Made by a program: the position numbers and the translations under genes
Origin: DATATB01 sp036268995
Lineage (GTDB): Bacteria; Planctomycetota; Planctomycetia; Pirellulales; PNKZ01
Direction: 5' to 3'
NCBI GenBank assembly: GCA_036268995.1
Contig: DATATB010000080.1
Span: 85,576 to 149,575 of the forward strand
DNA: 64,000 bases
Shown here: piece by piece, positions 51,750-64,000 of the stretch
Numbering within the stretch: position 1 is the first letter of the stretch
How the letters are laid out: every line of letters begins with the position of its first letter
Notes under the pieces: generated by a model
Database searches by the model: none
What the model was told of the DNA's origin: nothing
What the model saw: only the letters and a program-made list of their open reading frames with translations

Positions 51750-52337
51750 TTAGCGGCCGAAGATGCGGCCGGCGAACGTGCTGCCGGCGGCGCCGGCAGC
51801 GACGGTGGTTGCCCCACCCGCTTGCGCAGGATTGGGCAATTCGCCGGCATCCAGCACCAGCGGCTCCTCGGCCGACACCGGCATGATTTCGCGCGCTCGG
51901 GCTTCGGCTGTGGCCGCTTCGTCCACCTGCGCGCAGCCGCAGCCGCCACAGATGCAGACCACCTCGCAGGTGTACGTGGGCACTTGCTTGGTGACCGGAA
52001 TCTTGACCAACACCGTGCGCTTGCGGACGCAGCCACAGCGAGGCTGCCAGATGTCTTCCTTGCGAAATCCGCACCAGGCGTTGCAGTCGGGCACTTTGCG
52101 AGTGCCGCAGCACTTGCTCGGCCCAGGCACGCAAAAGTCCTCGCACTTGCAGGAGTAGTCGAACGTGGTTACCGGCTTCATTTCGCACTTCAGCCGGCAG
52201 ATCTTTTTGGGCCGCAGCCCGCAGCCGCACTGCCCGCAACAAGCGGGTTGATTGCAAGTGGTGCAGGGTTGTTCGGCCCTGGCCTCGGGCAGCATGCCCA
52301 GCAGAGCAACGAGGCTCATAATCGTGGCGGTTCTCAT
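51750..52337 (-). CDS. cysteine-rich secreted protein
   Basis: 195 residues from ATG 52337, which gives a signal peptide (about 1-22, ends ARA). The mature protein has over 20 cysteines, many in CxxC or CC pairs (CTTCNQPACCGQCGCG, CKCEDFCVPGPSKCC, CVVCICGGCGC-like). It also has a VTKQVPTYTCEVV strand and an Ala/Gly-rich tail. Proteins of this kind are typical of planctomycetes and may form disulphide-linked cell-surface material. The exact role is unknown. Confidence 0.75.
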   Translation of the reverse strand: MRTATIMSLVALLGMLPEARAEQPCTTCNQPACCGQCGCGLRPKKICRLKCEMKPVTTFDYSCKCEDFCVPGPSKCCGTRKVPDCNAWCGFRKEDIWQPRCGCVRKRTVLVKIPVTKQVPTYTCEVVCICGGCGCAQVDEAATAEARAREIMPVSAEEPLVLDAGELPNPAQAGGATTVAAGAAGSTFAGRIFGR

Positions 52338-52791
52338 CGTCGCATCCTTCGCGTAAAGAACGAATCTCGGGTCAGCTTCCGCGTGATGTGCTGCCGACCG
52401 TGCGGCCAGCGGCGCGCCGTTATCCCCAGCGACGCCCGACGATTTCCTCGATCCCAGGCAAACGGGAAACGCGAGGCCCGGAGGGCCGCTCACCGGCGCA
52501 TCGTGGCCGGCTCGCCCTCATGTCAGTCTTTATCGGCGCTTTGCGCCCGAATTTGCGGTTTGCGCGTGGAGAAGATGCCGGTTGGGCAATCAAGAGCCGG
52601 CGGCAATGACCGCGGGACTTACCCCACTTGCGCCATGCGAACAATCCGATCGGGGGCGATGCCCTCTGAGTTTCCGCAACCGGAAAACTTTGACACCGCT
52701 CTGGGTATCATTTGCCGCCAGCGGTTGCCAATTGATCGACCGTGAGGGCCAATTACAATCGACTCATAGGGGCCATGCGAGCAGCCCGCCG
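52338..52791. other. 454-base divergent region between two secreted-protein genes
   Basis: No gene seen. A plausible promoter for the plus-strand gene is at 52732-52759; the minus-strand promoter was not identified. Confidence 0.4.
52732..52759 (+). promoter_or_regulatory. candidate sigma-70 promoter
   Basis: TTGATC (52732-52737), 16 bases, TACAAT (52754-52759). Transcription would start near 52766, about 53 bases before the ATG at 52819. Confidence 0.35.
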
Positions 52792-52818
52792 ATGAATCAT
52801 ACGCCCCAGAGGCCCGTT

Positions 52819-53259
52819 ATGGCACGTTCCAGTACAGTAGTTTGGCTGAGCCTGTTGCTGGCCGGGGCGGGCGTGTGCCGTGCCCAAGGATGGGACGTCA
52901 GCGATAGCAATGGCTACTCGCCGCAATTGAGCGCAGCTGGCCCGCTTACCGGCGGCAGTGCCGCTTGGGCACCTTCGCGTCCAAGCTGGTCGGGCAGTCG
53001 CACGCGCACTTCGGGCGGGCCGCAAATGGCCGGCCGATCGGCGACAATTGATTACGGCCCCAATCCTGGATTTCGGGAAAGCCCGGCCTGGAACGTCGAG
53101 CGCGCCAGCCGACCATGGACGTTCGGCCAGCACTACGGCACCGGCTATTCGCAGAACTATCTGGGTGCCTTCGGACAATCCTATGGGATCGGCTACGGGC
53201 ACAACTACTTTGGCAATCCCGGCCAAATGTACGGCACCGGCTACGGGCCGAAGTTCTGA
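52819..53259 (+). CDS. small secreted Gly/Tyr-rich protein
   Basis: 146 residues from ATG 52819; ATG 52792 would add nine residues. A signal peptide (about 1-23) precedes a Ser/Gly/Pro-rich middle. The tail contains degenerate repeats of about 13 residues with the pattern FGQxYGxGYxxNY (FGQHYGTGYSQNY, FGQSYGIGYGHNY, PGQMYGTGYGPKF). Such aromatic-glycine repeats suggest a structural or adhesive surface protein. No family recognised. Confidence 0.65.
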   Translation: MARSSTVVWLSLLLAGAGVCRAQGWDVSDSNGYSPQLSAAGPLTGGSAAWAPSRPSWSGSRTRTSGGPQMAGRSATIDYGPNPGFRESPAWNVERASRPWTFGQHYGTGYSQNYLGAFGQSYGIGYGHNYFGNPGQMYGTGYGPKF

Positions 53260-53315
53260 ATCGCGCGGCTGACGCCGGCCGCGTATTTTTCGCGACGCCC
53301 GCTCCTCTCGGCCGG

Positions 53316-54203
53316 CTACGCCTCGCGGCGCTTAATCATCGTGACCTCGTTGCCGGTCGCATTGTGGCGAACTTCGTCCATGAAGGTGCGAATGAGCAGC
53401 AGGCCGCGGCCGCAGATTTTTTCCAGGTTTGCCGGATCGGTGGGGTCCGGCAGGCATGAGGGATCGTAGCCGGGCCCTTCGTCGCGGACCACGTATACGG
53501 CTTCGTCGCGCGTGATTTTCACCTGCACGTAAACCTGGCGGTGCATGTAGGGCGCTTGCTGGCGGCGCTGCTCGGCCAGGCGCTGATAGCCCACGTCGTC
53601 GCGCTCGCGCATTTCGGAGCTGAGCTCGAGATTGCCGTGATCGATGGCATTGATCAGGGCCTCGTGCAAGGCGATGCCCAGCCGCGTGCGCACCGTATCA
53701 TCGCACAGCCCGAGCCGCACCAGGTCCTGCCGTGCCAGGTCCACCAGCGGACAGAGCAGGCTCGTGTCGTTGGGCAGGACCAGGTCCCACTGAGACTCGT
53801 ACAGGCAACTAGTCAGCTTGCCTTGATCGCGATCGGCGCGGGCCACGGCCAGCACGCTATCGATCGTTTCGAGCAGCTCGTAGGCCAGCCGGCTCTTGGG
53901 CAGATAGCTGGCGGCGCCCTTTTGCAGGGCCTGCACCGCGATGTCCTCGCTGCCTTGAGCCGTCATCAGCACGACCGGCACCAACGGATAGTCGCGGCGC
54001 ACGGCGGTCACCAGATCCAGGCCGTTCATTTGCGGCATCTGCAAATCGGTGACCACGATGTCGGGAAGCCGCTGCCGCATGCACTCCAACGCCTCGTTGC
54101 CGTCGGCGGCATACACGACCGAGGAGTTGTAGCTCTTTTCCAACAGGCTACCGGCGAGGCGCCGATCGACCGCGGAATCATCGACAACGAGCACGTGGGC
54201 CAT
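53316..54203 (-). CDS. receiver domain fused to a serine-kinase-type ATPase (RsbW-like)
   Basis: 295 residues. An N-terminal CheY-like receiver (about 1-120) has the DD pair VVDDSA, Asp in IVVTDLQMPQ near 52 and Lys in YLPKSR. A C-terminal HATPase_c domain (about 150-290) has N-box GIALHEALINAIDHGNLE, VRDEGPGYD and GRGLLLIRTFMDEV. This is the GHKL type of anti-sigma kinases such as RsbW/SpoIIAB, with no HisKA. It may turn a phosphorelay signal into control of a sigma factor or anti-sigma antagonist. A very large hybrid kinase with an HPt domain lies 60 bases upstream and is a natural donor. Confidence 0.87.
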   Translation of the reverse strand: MAHVLVVDDSAVDRRLAGSLLEKSYNSSVVYAADGNEALECMRQRLPDIVVTDLQMPQMNGLDLVTAVRRDYPLVPVVLMTAQGSEDIAVQALQKGAASYLPKSRLAYELLETIDSVLAVARADRDQGKLTSCLYESQWDLVLPNDTSLLCPLVDLARQDLVRLGLCDDTVRTRLGIALHEALINAIDHGNLELSSEMRERDDVGYQRLAEQRRQQAPYMHRQVYVQVKITRDEAVYVVRDEGPGYDPSCLPDPTDPANLEKICGRGLLLIRTFMDEVRHNATGNEVTMIKRREA

Positions 54204-54263
54204 GTCGCATCCTCGCGCAAAAAGAATCGGCTTCGCGGTCGCAGGAAACGCTTCTATCGGTCC

Positions 54264-58217
<3,954 letters not shown>

Positions 58218-58350
58218 AATCTACCCGATTCGTTGACAAGTCGTATCGGCCGGGCAGCCGGAAATGCGTTGCGAGGCCCCCGCCGACCCCACGTTCTCTA
58301 TTCTACGCACGAATCGGCAAAAGAAGGCAATCGACAAGCCAGCCCCTTCG

Positions 58351-58387
58351 GCATTCCGCATTCAGCCTTCCGGCTTCCGACTTCTTC
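58351..58387. repeat. heptanucleotide array at the 3' end of the ligase gene
   Basis: Phased units GCATTCC, GCATTCA, GCCTTCC, GGCTTCC, GACTTCT, then TC directly against the ligase stop codon. Purine-rich on the coding strand. Confidence 0.65.
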
Positions 58388-60340
58388 CTACCCCAGTTCC
58401 GGCAAGTTGCGAAACAGCTCCAACGCCTCGGGATTGGCCAGGGCCTCGGCATTTTGGACGGGCCGGCCGTGGACCACGTCGCGGACGGCCAGTTCGACGA
58501 TCTTACCGCTTTTGGTATGCGGAATATCGGCCACCTGCACAACTTTGGCCGGGACGTGCCGCGGTGTCGTGGCCTGCCGGATTTGGCAGCAAATGCGCGT
58601 TTTGAGAGGTTCATCGAGCACCAGGCCCGGCCGCAATTTCACAAACAGCACGACCCGCACGTCGTCCTGCCATTGCTGGCCGATGACCAGGCTCTCCAGC
58701 ACGTCGGGCACCTGTTCCACCTGCCGGTAAATCTCGGCCGTGCCGATCCGCACGCCGCCGGGATTGAGCACCGCGTCCGACCGGCCATGAATCACCAAGC
58801 CGTCGTGATCGGTAATCTCGGCATAATCGCCATGACACCAAACGCCAGGAAACCGCTGGAAATATGCCTGCTCGTACTTCTCTCCACTGGGATCGTTCCA
58901 AAACCCGAGCGGCATCGAAGGAAACGGCCTGGTACACACCAACTCGCCTTTGCGACCCACGATCGATCTGCCCTGTTCGTCGTAGACCTCGACCTGCATG
59001 CCCAGCCCGCGGGTCTGCATTTCGCCGCGATACACCGGTGCCACCGGATTGCCGATGGCGAAGCACGCGCAGATGTCGGTGCCGCCCGAGATACTGGCCA
59101 GGTGTACGTCGGACTTGATGCTTTCGTACACGTAGTCGAAGCCGGCGCCGCCCAGCGGCGCGCCGGTGGATAGAATCAGCCGCAGGCTCGACAGGTCATG
59201 GGTCTCGCGCGGCACCAGGCCGGCCTTGGCAATCGCGGCCAGATACTTGGGGCTCGTGCCCAGCACCGTGAGTCGCTGGGCCTGCGCTAGATCGAACAGC
59301 ACCGCCGTGCTGGGCGCCAGCGGCGAGCCATCGTACAAGACCATTTCCAGTCCGACGGCCAGACTGCTCACCAACCAGTTCCACATCATCCAACCGCAGG
59401 TGGTGAAATACATCAGCCGGTCGTTGCGGCGCAAATCGCAGTGCAGCAGATGCTCTTTGAGGTGCTGCAAGAGAATGCCGCCGGCCGAGTGCACGATGCA
59501 CTTGGGCACGCCGGTGGTGCCCGACGAATACAGAATGTAGAGCGGATGATCGAATGGAAGCTGCTTGAACGGAATCTCCGCGGCCCGCGCGCCCGCGACA
59601 AATTCCTGCCAATCGATACAGCCCGCGGGAACTTCGGCCGAGCGCGGTTCGCCGGGATAGGGCACGACGATCGTGCGCGAAAGCGATGGCAACGCGGCTC
59701 GAACCGTGGCGACTCGCTCGGCCAGGTCGAACCATTTGCCGGCATAGCGATAGCCACCCGCGGCGAACAGGAACTTGGGCTCGATCTGGCCAAAGCGATC
59801 GATCACGCCGGCCGTGCCGAAATCGGGCGAGCAACTCGACCAGACGCCGCCCAAGCTGGTCGTGGCCAGCATGGCGACGACCGTTTCCAGCGTATTGGGC
59901 AAATAGCCGGCCACGCGGTCGCCCGGCTCGAGACCCGCGGCGGTCAGCGCGGCCGCCAATTGCGCGACTTCGGCATAGAGCTGCCGATACGTTCGCTCGC
60001 GGTCGCGGCCGCGTTCGGTCCACGTGACAATCGCCGGCCGATCGTCGCGATAGCGCAGCAGGTTTTCGGCAAAATTGAGCCGCGAACCCACGAACCAGCG
60101 CGTGCCGGGCATGGCCGGCTCGCCTTCCATCACCACGTCAAATGGCCGGCTGGCCCGCACGCCGGCGAAGTTCCAAAACGCCTTCCAAAAGTCCGCCGGC
60201 TCGTCGATCGACCAGCGATAAAGCGCGGCATAGGCCGTCACCTCGGCGCCGAATTGCTCACGTGCAAAACGAGCAAATGTGGTCAGATTGGCCGCTTCGA
60301 TCTGCTCCGGGCTCGGCTTCCACATCAGGGGATTGCTCAT
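58388..60340 (-). CDS. acetoacetate-CoA ligase (acetoacetyl-CoA synthetase)
   Basis: 650 residues, the usual length. Adenylate-forming motifs: YSSGTTGVPKCIVHSAGG (P-loop), LASISGGTDICACF, and GRSDAVLNPGGVRIGTAEIY near the C-terminus. The N-terminal FARFAREQFG and W..S..EP..FW pattern is typical of the acetoacetate branch. It activates the acetoacetate released by fumarylacetoacetase. ATG 60340 is chosen since family similarity begins at MWKPSPEQ. It lies 51 bases after fahA, last in the operon. Confidence 0.92.
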   Translation of the reverse strand: MSNPLMWKPSPEQIEAANLTTFARFAREQFGAEVTAYAALYRWSIDEPADFWKAFWNFAGVRASRPFDVVMEGEPAMPGTRWFVGSRLNFAENLLRYRDDRPAIVTWTERGRDRERTYRQLYAEVAQLAAALTAAGLEPGDRVAGYLPNTLETVVAMLATTSLGGVWSSCSPDFGTAGVIDRFGQIEPKFLFAAGGYRYAGKWFDLAERVATVRAALPSLSRTIVVPYPGEPRSAEVPAGCIDWQEFVAGARAAEIPFKQLPFDHPLYILYSSGTTGVPKCIVHSAGGILLQHLKEHLLHCDLRRNDRLMYFTTCGWMMWNWLVSSLAVGLEMVLYDGSPLAPSTAVLFDLAQAQRLTVLGTSPKYLAAIAKAGLVPRETHDLSSLRLILSTGAPLGGAGFDYVYESIKSDVHLASISGGTDICACFAIGNPVAPVYRGEMQTRGLGMQVEVYDEQGRSIVGRKGELVCTRPFPSMPLGFWNDPSGEKYEQAYFQRFPGVWCHGDYAEITDHDGLVIHGRSDAVLNPGGVRIGTAEIYRQVEQVPDVLESLVIGQQWQDDVRVVLFVKLRPGLVLDEPLKTRICCQIRQATTPRHVPAKVVQVADIPHTKSGKIVELAVRDVVHGRPVQNAEALANPEALELFRNLPELG

Positions 60341-60391
60341 GGCTGCTGAACCTTGACGCTGCACATCGGGAGTGGCTGCCGGCTTTGCGGC

Positions 60392-61663
60392 TCATGTGCG
60401 GCAGGGGAGCAGGCTGCCGGTGACCTGGCCAAAGCCGATGCGATAGCTCGACCCTTGGCACCAGCCGGAAATGGTAACGCGATCGCCGTCTTGCAGATAG
60501 CGGCGCGTCTGGCCGCCGGCCAGTTCTACCGGTTCGCGGCCACCCAAGGTGAGCTCCAGCAGGCTGCCGCGTTCGCGCGGCCCGGGACCGCTGATCGTGC
60601 CCGTGGCCAGCAGATCGCCCGTGCGCAGATTGCAGCCGTTAATCGTGTGATGGGCCATCTGTTGGCAGACGTTCCAATACAAATGCCGGGCGTTGGTGCG
60701 TGTGACGATCGTTGCCTCGCTGGTGCCGACCGGTTGAATCGAGACTGCCAATTGAATGTCCAGCGCCCACGGGCCGGGTGAGCGCAAGTAATCCAGCACG
60801 GGCGGATCCTGCACGGGCCCGGACACGCGGAATGGCTCAAGCGCTTCGAGCGTCACGACCCAGGGCGAGATGGACGTGCCGAAACTCTTGGAGAGAAACG
60901 GGCCTAGCGGCACGTATTCCCATTTCTGGATATCGCGCGCGCTCCAATCGTTGACCAGGACCATGCCGAACACGTGCTCGGCCGTGTGCTCGATGGCGAT
61001 CGGGTGGCCCAGCTCGTTGCCGACGCCGACCAGCGCGCCCATTTCCAATTCGAAGTCGACGGCTCGGCTGGGGCCGAAGACGGGCGGGGCCGCATCGTCC
61101 GGCCGAGTCTGCCCCAGCGGTCGGTGCAGATCGGTGCCGCTAACGACCACCGAGCTGGCCCGGCCGTGATAGGCCACCGGTAGATGCAGCCAGTTGGGCA
61201 TCAAGGCCTTATCGGGACCGCGAAACATCGCGCCGACGTTGGTGGCATGTTCGCGCGAGCTATAGAAGTCGGTGTAATCGCCGATTTCGACCGGCAGCCT
61301 CAGCACGACGTCGGCGATCGGAAGCAGCGCCTCGCGCCGCAGCGCCGCGTCGTCGCGCAGCCGCGGATTTTCGGCGGCGAGCAGCTCTTGGATTCTTCCG
61401 CGCGTCTGCTGCCACGCCGGCCGCCCCAGCGCCATCAAGGCATTCAGGCTGGCACGATCAAATACCGACTTGCCACCGGCCGCGAGAGGCTCGAGCACTC
61501 CTTGCCGCTCGAGCACGGCCAGGTCGAGCACGCTGTCGCCGATCGCCACGCCCAGGCGGGCGCCCGGCTGATCCTGGCGCTCGAACACCCCCAGCGGCAA
61601 GTTCTGAATTGGAAAGTGCGAGTCGTACGGAACAGCAACGAAGCTAGTTTGCGGCGCAGACAT
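60392..61663 (-). CDS. fahA: fumarylacetoacetase
   Basis: 423 residues from ATG 61663. The N-terminal SH3-like domain (about 10-115) is followed by the FAH catalytic domain. Metal and substrate residues lie in GDYTDFYSSREHATNVG, DFELEMGALVGVGNE and VNDWSARDIQKWEY, with GTISGP near the end. It cleaves fumarylacetoacetate to fumarate and acetoacetate, the last step of homogentisate breakdown. It is separated from the unknown upstream gene by the inverted repeat 61675-61776. Confidence 0.95.
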   Translation of the reverse strand: MSAPQTSFVAVPYDSHFPIQNLPLGVFERQDQPGARLGVAIGDSVLDLAVLERQGVLEPLAAGGKSVFDRASLNALMALGRPAWQQTRGRIQELLAAENPRLRDDAALRREALLPIADVVLRLPVEIGDYTDFYSSREHATNVGAMFRGPDKALMPNWLHLPVAYHGRASSVVVSGTDLHRPLGQTRPDDAAPPVFGPSRAVDFELEMGALVGVGNELGHPIAIEHTAEHVFGMVLVNDWSARDIQKWEYVPLGPFLSKSFGTSISPWVVTLEALEPFRVSGPVQDPPVLDYLRSPGPWALDIQLAVSIQPVGTSEATIVTRTNARHLYWNVCQQMAHHTINGCNLRTGDLLATGTISGPGPRERGSLLELTLGGREPVELAGGQTRRYLQDGDRVTISGWCQGSSYRIGFGQVTGSLLPCRT

Positions 61664-61674
61664 ATTGTTTTCAA

Positions 61675-61776
61675 AGTAGTAGGCACGCTCCGTGTGCCGT
61701 AACTGCCGTGGGAAAAATCTTTTGCTTTGCTGATCGTTCGCTATTGAGCTACGGCACACGGAGTGTGCCTGCTACT
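61675..61776. repeat. 27-base inverted repeat overlapping a stop codon
   Basis: Arms 61675-61701 and 61750-61776 carry AGGCAC..CTCCGTGTGCCGTA and its complement with few mismatches. The right arm includes the stop codon of the upstream unknown gene; the left arm ends 12 bases before the fahA start. Confidence 0.85.
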
Positions 61777-62770
61777 TTAGCCAACCTAAGTCGCGCAGCT
61801 CGTGACAGGGGCCTTCAAAATCGCAACTGCCGAAGGAGACGAGCGATTTGGCCCGCGCTGCTGCGATTTGATCGGTCGACGCCCGCAGTTCGCGCCAGCG
61901 GAGCCCGTCTTCGGTGAATTCGAAGTTCTCGGCCTTGTCGTCGGAGAGCAGTTCCTCGACGCGCTGCGCGTCGAGTTTGTGTACCGCCGCCAGTACGGCC
62001 GCGACGTGCAGGTTGACGAAGCCGTGCATCTGCACGTCCAAGTCGGCACATGCTTGCGGCATGGGATGATGCAGTCCGGCCGTGGCTTTCCAAAATAGCC
62101 CGGCATCGCGGCAGGCGCACAGCGCGGCGGCCAGGCGGGCAGCGCTGGGAAAGGCGGCCGCGTCGGTTCCGCCGGTCCGCAGCTTGAGACCGGCCGGACA
62201 CTGACCGCTGGCCGCGCCGGCATTGTAATCGGCCAAGGCCGCGATAGTTTGCTTGAGCACCTGCCGGCAGCCCTCGCTGCCCAACTCCGCGTCGGATAGC
62301 GAAACTTCGATGAACACGCTGGCCACCGGCAAATCGGCCGCCAATGCCCCGGCCACCGTGGCGTGCAGCAGCCGCGTCATGGGGGCCGTGCCCGGATCGT
62401 GCTGCACGTCGTCGGGTACGCGGGCCTCGAGCCCTTCGGGCTGCAAGCGCAGGCCGCGGGCATGCGACAATTCGAGTTCCAACTCGTGCAGGAACGAATC
62501 ACTTGTGGCCGTGTTGCCGGCCAGCATGGTCACACGCAAGCGATCGAGGCCCGGCACTTCGAGCGCACTCAAATCTTCGAGCCGCGCGGCCGGGCAACAA
62601 AAGCGGCCCAGCAACCAACGATCGGGCGATTGGCGATATTCGGCATAGTTGTGGGCAGCCTGCTCGAGCGTGAGCGAAGCCGGTGGAAACACGCCGGCGT
62701 AGTCGAGCGAGCCTTCCAGCAATGCCCGCAGGCTGGCTTTGATCACGGGGCTTTCAGTGGTGGTGGTCAT
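61772..62770 (-). CDS. unknown protein encoded between hmgA and fahA
   Basis: 332 residues, soluble. It overlaps the hmgA stop by 4 bases (ATGA) and so is translated with it. The segment order ASVFIEVSLS, PAGLKLRTGG, FPSAARLAAALCACRDAG and LFWKATAGLHHPMP, each a strand ending in small or catalytic-type residues, looks like a TIM barrel. From memory, similar proteins occur beside homogentisate genes in other phyla. No maleylacetoacetate isomerase is encoded nearby, so a role in this pathway is likely but the reaction is unknown. Confidence 0.75.
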   Translation of the reverse strand: MTTTTESPVIKASLRALLEGSLDYAGVFPPASLTLEQAAHNYAEYRQSPDRWLLGRFCCPAARLEDLSALEVPGLDRLRVTMLAGNTATSDSFLHELELELSHARGLRLQPEGLEARVPDDVQHDPGTAPMTRLLHATVAGALAADLPVASVFIEVSLSDAELGSEGCRQVLKQTIAALADYNAGAASGQCPAGLKLRTGGTDAAAFPSAARLAAALCACRDAGLFWKATAGLHHPMPQACADLDVQMHGFVNLHVAAVLAAVHKLDAQRVEELLSDDKAENFEFTEDGLRWRELRASTDQIAAARAKSLVSFGSCDFEGPCHELRDLGWLK

Positions 62771-63933
62771 TCGGCAGCTCCCTTAAGCCATGAACGGGCG
62801 TAATCGGGGTCTTCGTAAGCGATCGCTTCCAACGAAACGTTCAGCGACCGGAAAGTGTCGAGCATCACGGCCAGTTCGTCGGTTCCTTTTTTGCCCAGCG
62901 ACTCTTCGACGCGGCCGGGATGCGGACCGTGCGGCAGGCCGCTGGGATGCAGCGTCAGCGAACCGTAGGCGATGCCCTTGCGGCTCATGAACTCGTTGTT
63001 GGCGTAATACAGCACTTCGTCGCTGGCGACGTTGGAATGGTTGTAGGGTACCGGCACGGCGTTGGGATCGAAATCGTAAGGCCGCGGAACGAACGAGCAG
63101 ACCACGAAGCCGTCGCTCTGGAAGGTCTGGTGAACCGGCGGCGGCTGATGCAAACGGCCCACGATCGGCTCGAAGTCATGAATCGACAGGGCCCAGGGAT
63201 AGTAGTAGCCGTCCCAGCCGACGACATCCAACGGATGATGATCGAGCGTGATTTCGGTGAGCACGTTGTACTGCTTGACGATCAGTCGGAATTCGCCGCG
63301 CTCGTCGTAAATTGGCAAGCTCCGCGGCAACCGCAGATCGCGCTCGCTGTAGGGGCTGTGCTCGAGGAACTGTCCGCGCTCGTTGCAATATCGAGTCGGC
63401 GGCCGGATCGTGCCGGCGCTTTCGATGATCAACAGCGAGTTCTCCGGCCCGGCCGGCCGCCAGCGGTGCAAGATGCCGCGTGGAATGATCACGTAGTCGC
63501 CGGGCCGATACTCCAGTTCGCCCATCTGCGACTCGAGCACGCCGGCTCCGTCGCTGACGTAGACCAGTTCATCGCCTTCCGAGTTGCGATAGAAATAATC
63601 GTCGGCCTCGGTCGGCCGCGACAGCGATAAAGCCACGTCGTGGTTATAGAGCAGCGGAACGCGATCGAGCGTCATGCTCGAAGTTGCGGGCATTTTGGTC
63701 AGCCGGAAGTGCCGCATCCGCAGCAGTGGATCGGGATCGGCGTGCCAGGACAGCTTTTTGGCCAGCCGGCTACCGAGCACGGCCGTCGGAGGCCGCAGAT
63801 GATAGAGCAGCGAAGCGGGACCCGAGAACCCGCGGCTGCCGACCAGGTGCTCGCAATACAGCGCTCCATCCGGGCGGCGAAAGATCGTATGCCGCTTGCG
63901 AGGCAGTTCGCCCAGGTGATGGTAGATCGGCAT
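62767..63933 (-). CDS. hmgA: homogentisate 1,2-dioxygenase
   Basis: 388 residues from ATG 63933. Cupin-type core: GDELVYVSDGAGVLESQMGE, YRPGDYVIIPRGILHRW; the iron-site region is SGLPHGPHPGRVEES near 345-360. VVGWDGYYYPWALSIHDFEP is family-typical. It opens the ring of homogentisate to maleylacetoacetate. It is about 50 residues shorter than human HGD, as in many bacterial forms. First visible gene of the catabolic operon; the hydroxyphenylpyruvate dioxygenase gene is not in the window. Confidence 0.93.
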   Translation of the reverse strand: MPIYHHLGELPRKRHTIFRRPDGALYCEHLVGSRGFSGPASLLYHLRPPTAVLGSRLAKKLSWHADPDPLLRMRHFRLTKMPATSSMTLDRVPLLYNHDVALSLSRPTEADDYFYRNSEGDELVYVSDGAGVLESQMGELEYRPGDYVIIPRGILHRWRPAGPENSLLIIESAGTIRPPTRYCNERGQFLEHSPYSERDLRLPRSLPIYDERGEFRLIVKQYNVLTEITLDHHPLDVVGWDGYYYPWALSIHDFEPIVGRLHQPPPVHQTFQSDGFVVCSFVPRPYDFDPNAVPVPYNHSNVASDEVLYYANNEFMSRKGIAYGSLTLHPSGLPHGPHPGRVEESLGKKGTDELAVMLDTFRSLNVSLEAIAYEDPDYARSWLKGAAE

Positions 63934-63948
63934 TCGATTGCGCTCCCT

Positions 63949-64000
63949 AGGTGCCGCTGGCGCTCGCGGCATCCGTAGGTCCGGCGAGCCGAGCCGGACT
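63949..64000. repeat. palindromic intergenic element, truncated by window end
   Basis: TGCCGCTGGCGCTCGCGGCA followed by TCCGTAGG and the TCCGGCGAGCCGAGCCGG hairpin. The same two-part structure as 11589-11670, with the halves in reverse order, upstream of hmgA. Confidence 0.6.

Noticed and set aside
51256..52257. 334-residue N-terminal extension of flgF
   Set aside because: It is open only because of high GC, would overlap the cysteine-rich gene, and FlgF homology starts at ATG 51255.

Overview
The window is a GC-rich stretch of bacterial chromosome. It most likely comes from a planctomycete of the Pirellulales type. This is inferred from a flgF-G-A-H-I-J-N-K-L flagellar operon, many small secreted proteins of unknown function (one cysteine-rich, one Gly/Tyr-rich), frequent GTG/TTG starts and many short intergenic palindromes. 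No rRNA, CRISPR array, prophage or insertion sequence was seen. There is one tRNA gene.

Layout. Bases 1-6400 hold the end of an Lhr-type helicase, an HD-GYP protein and a degenerate HD partner, phoU, a Nudix hydrolase and a cold-shock protein. Bases 6400-11600 form an envelope transport block (MscK-like channel, CorA-like transporter, DUF456 protein) whose genes overlap. Bases 11600-20100 hold unlinked genes: a winged-helix protein, a 49-residue basic protein, a secreted beta-helix protein, a flippase-like membrane protein, tRNA-Ala(GGC), an ankyrin protein, a DJ-1/PfpI protein, secreted proteins, an SDR and an SGNH hydrolase. Bases 20400-30300 are a chemotaxis operon: cheA, cheW, a soluble MCP, cheR, cheB, cheY, cheC and a hybrid kinase. 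Bases 30300-40800 hold housekeeping and metabolic genes, including a UxaC-like isomerase, an inositol-phosphatase family protein, a metallophosphoesterase, endonuclease IV with a broken 5' duplicate, and an orphan antitoxin. Bases 40800-51350 are the minus-strand flagellar operon. Bases 51700-58220 hold two small secreted proteins, a receiver/ATPase fusion and a very large hybrid kinase. Bases 58388-63933 are a homogentisate catabolism operon (hmgA, an unknown gene, fahA, acetoacetate-CoA ligase).

How the genes work together. The che operon and the flagellar operon make up most of a motility system. Each has a sequence upstream with the GG-N10-GC spacing of a sigma-54 promoter, so both may respond to the same regulator. 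The catabolic operon would take homogentisate to fumarate and acetoacetyl-CoA, but no recognisable maleylacetoacetate isomerase is present, and an unknown gene is coupled between hmgA and fahA.

The least expected structure is non-coding. Six arrays of degenerate 7-base units lie at the 3' ends of genes, and five abut a stop codon; one fills the whole flgH-flgI gap. Other inverted repeats also sit at gene ends. A strong minus-strand terminator lies about 24 bases before the start of an unknown gene at 32439-33173, which is the arrangement of a leader attenuator.
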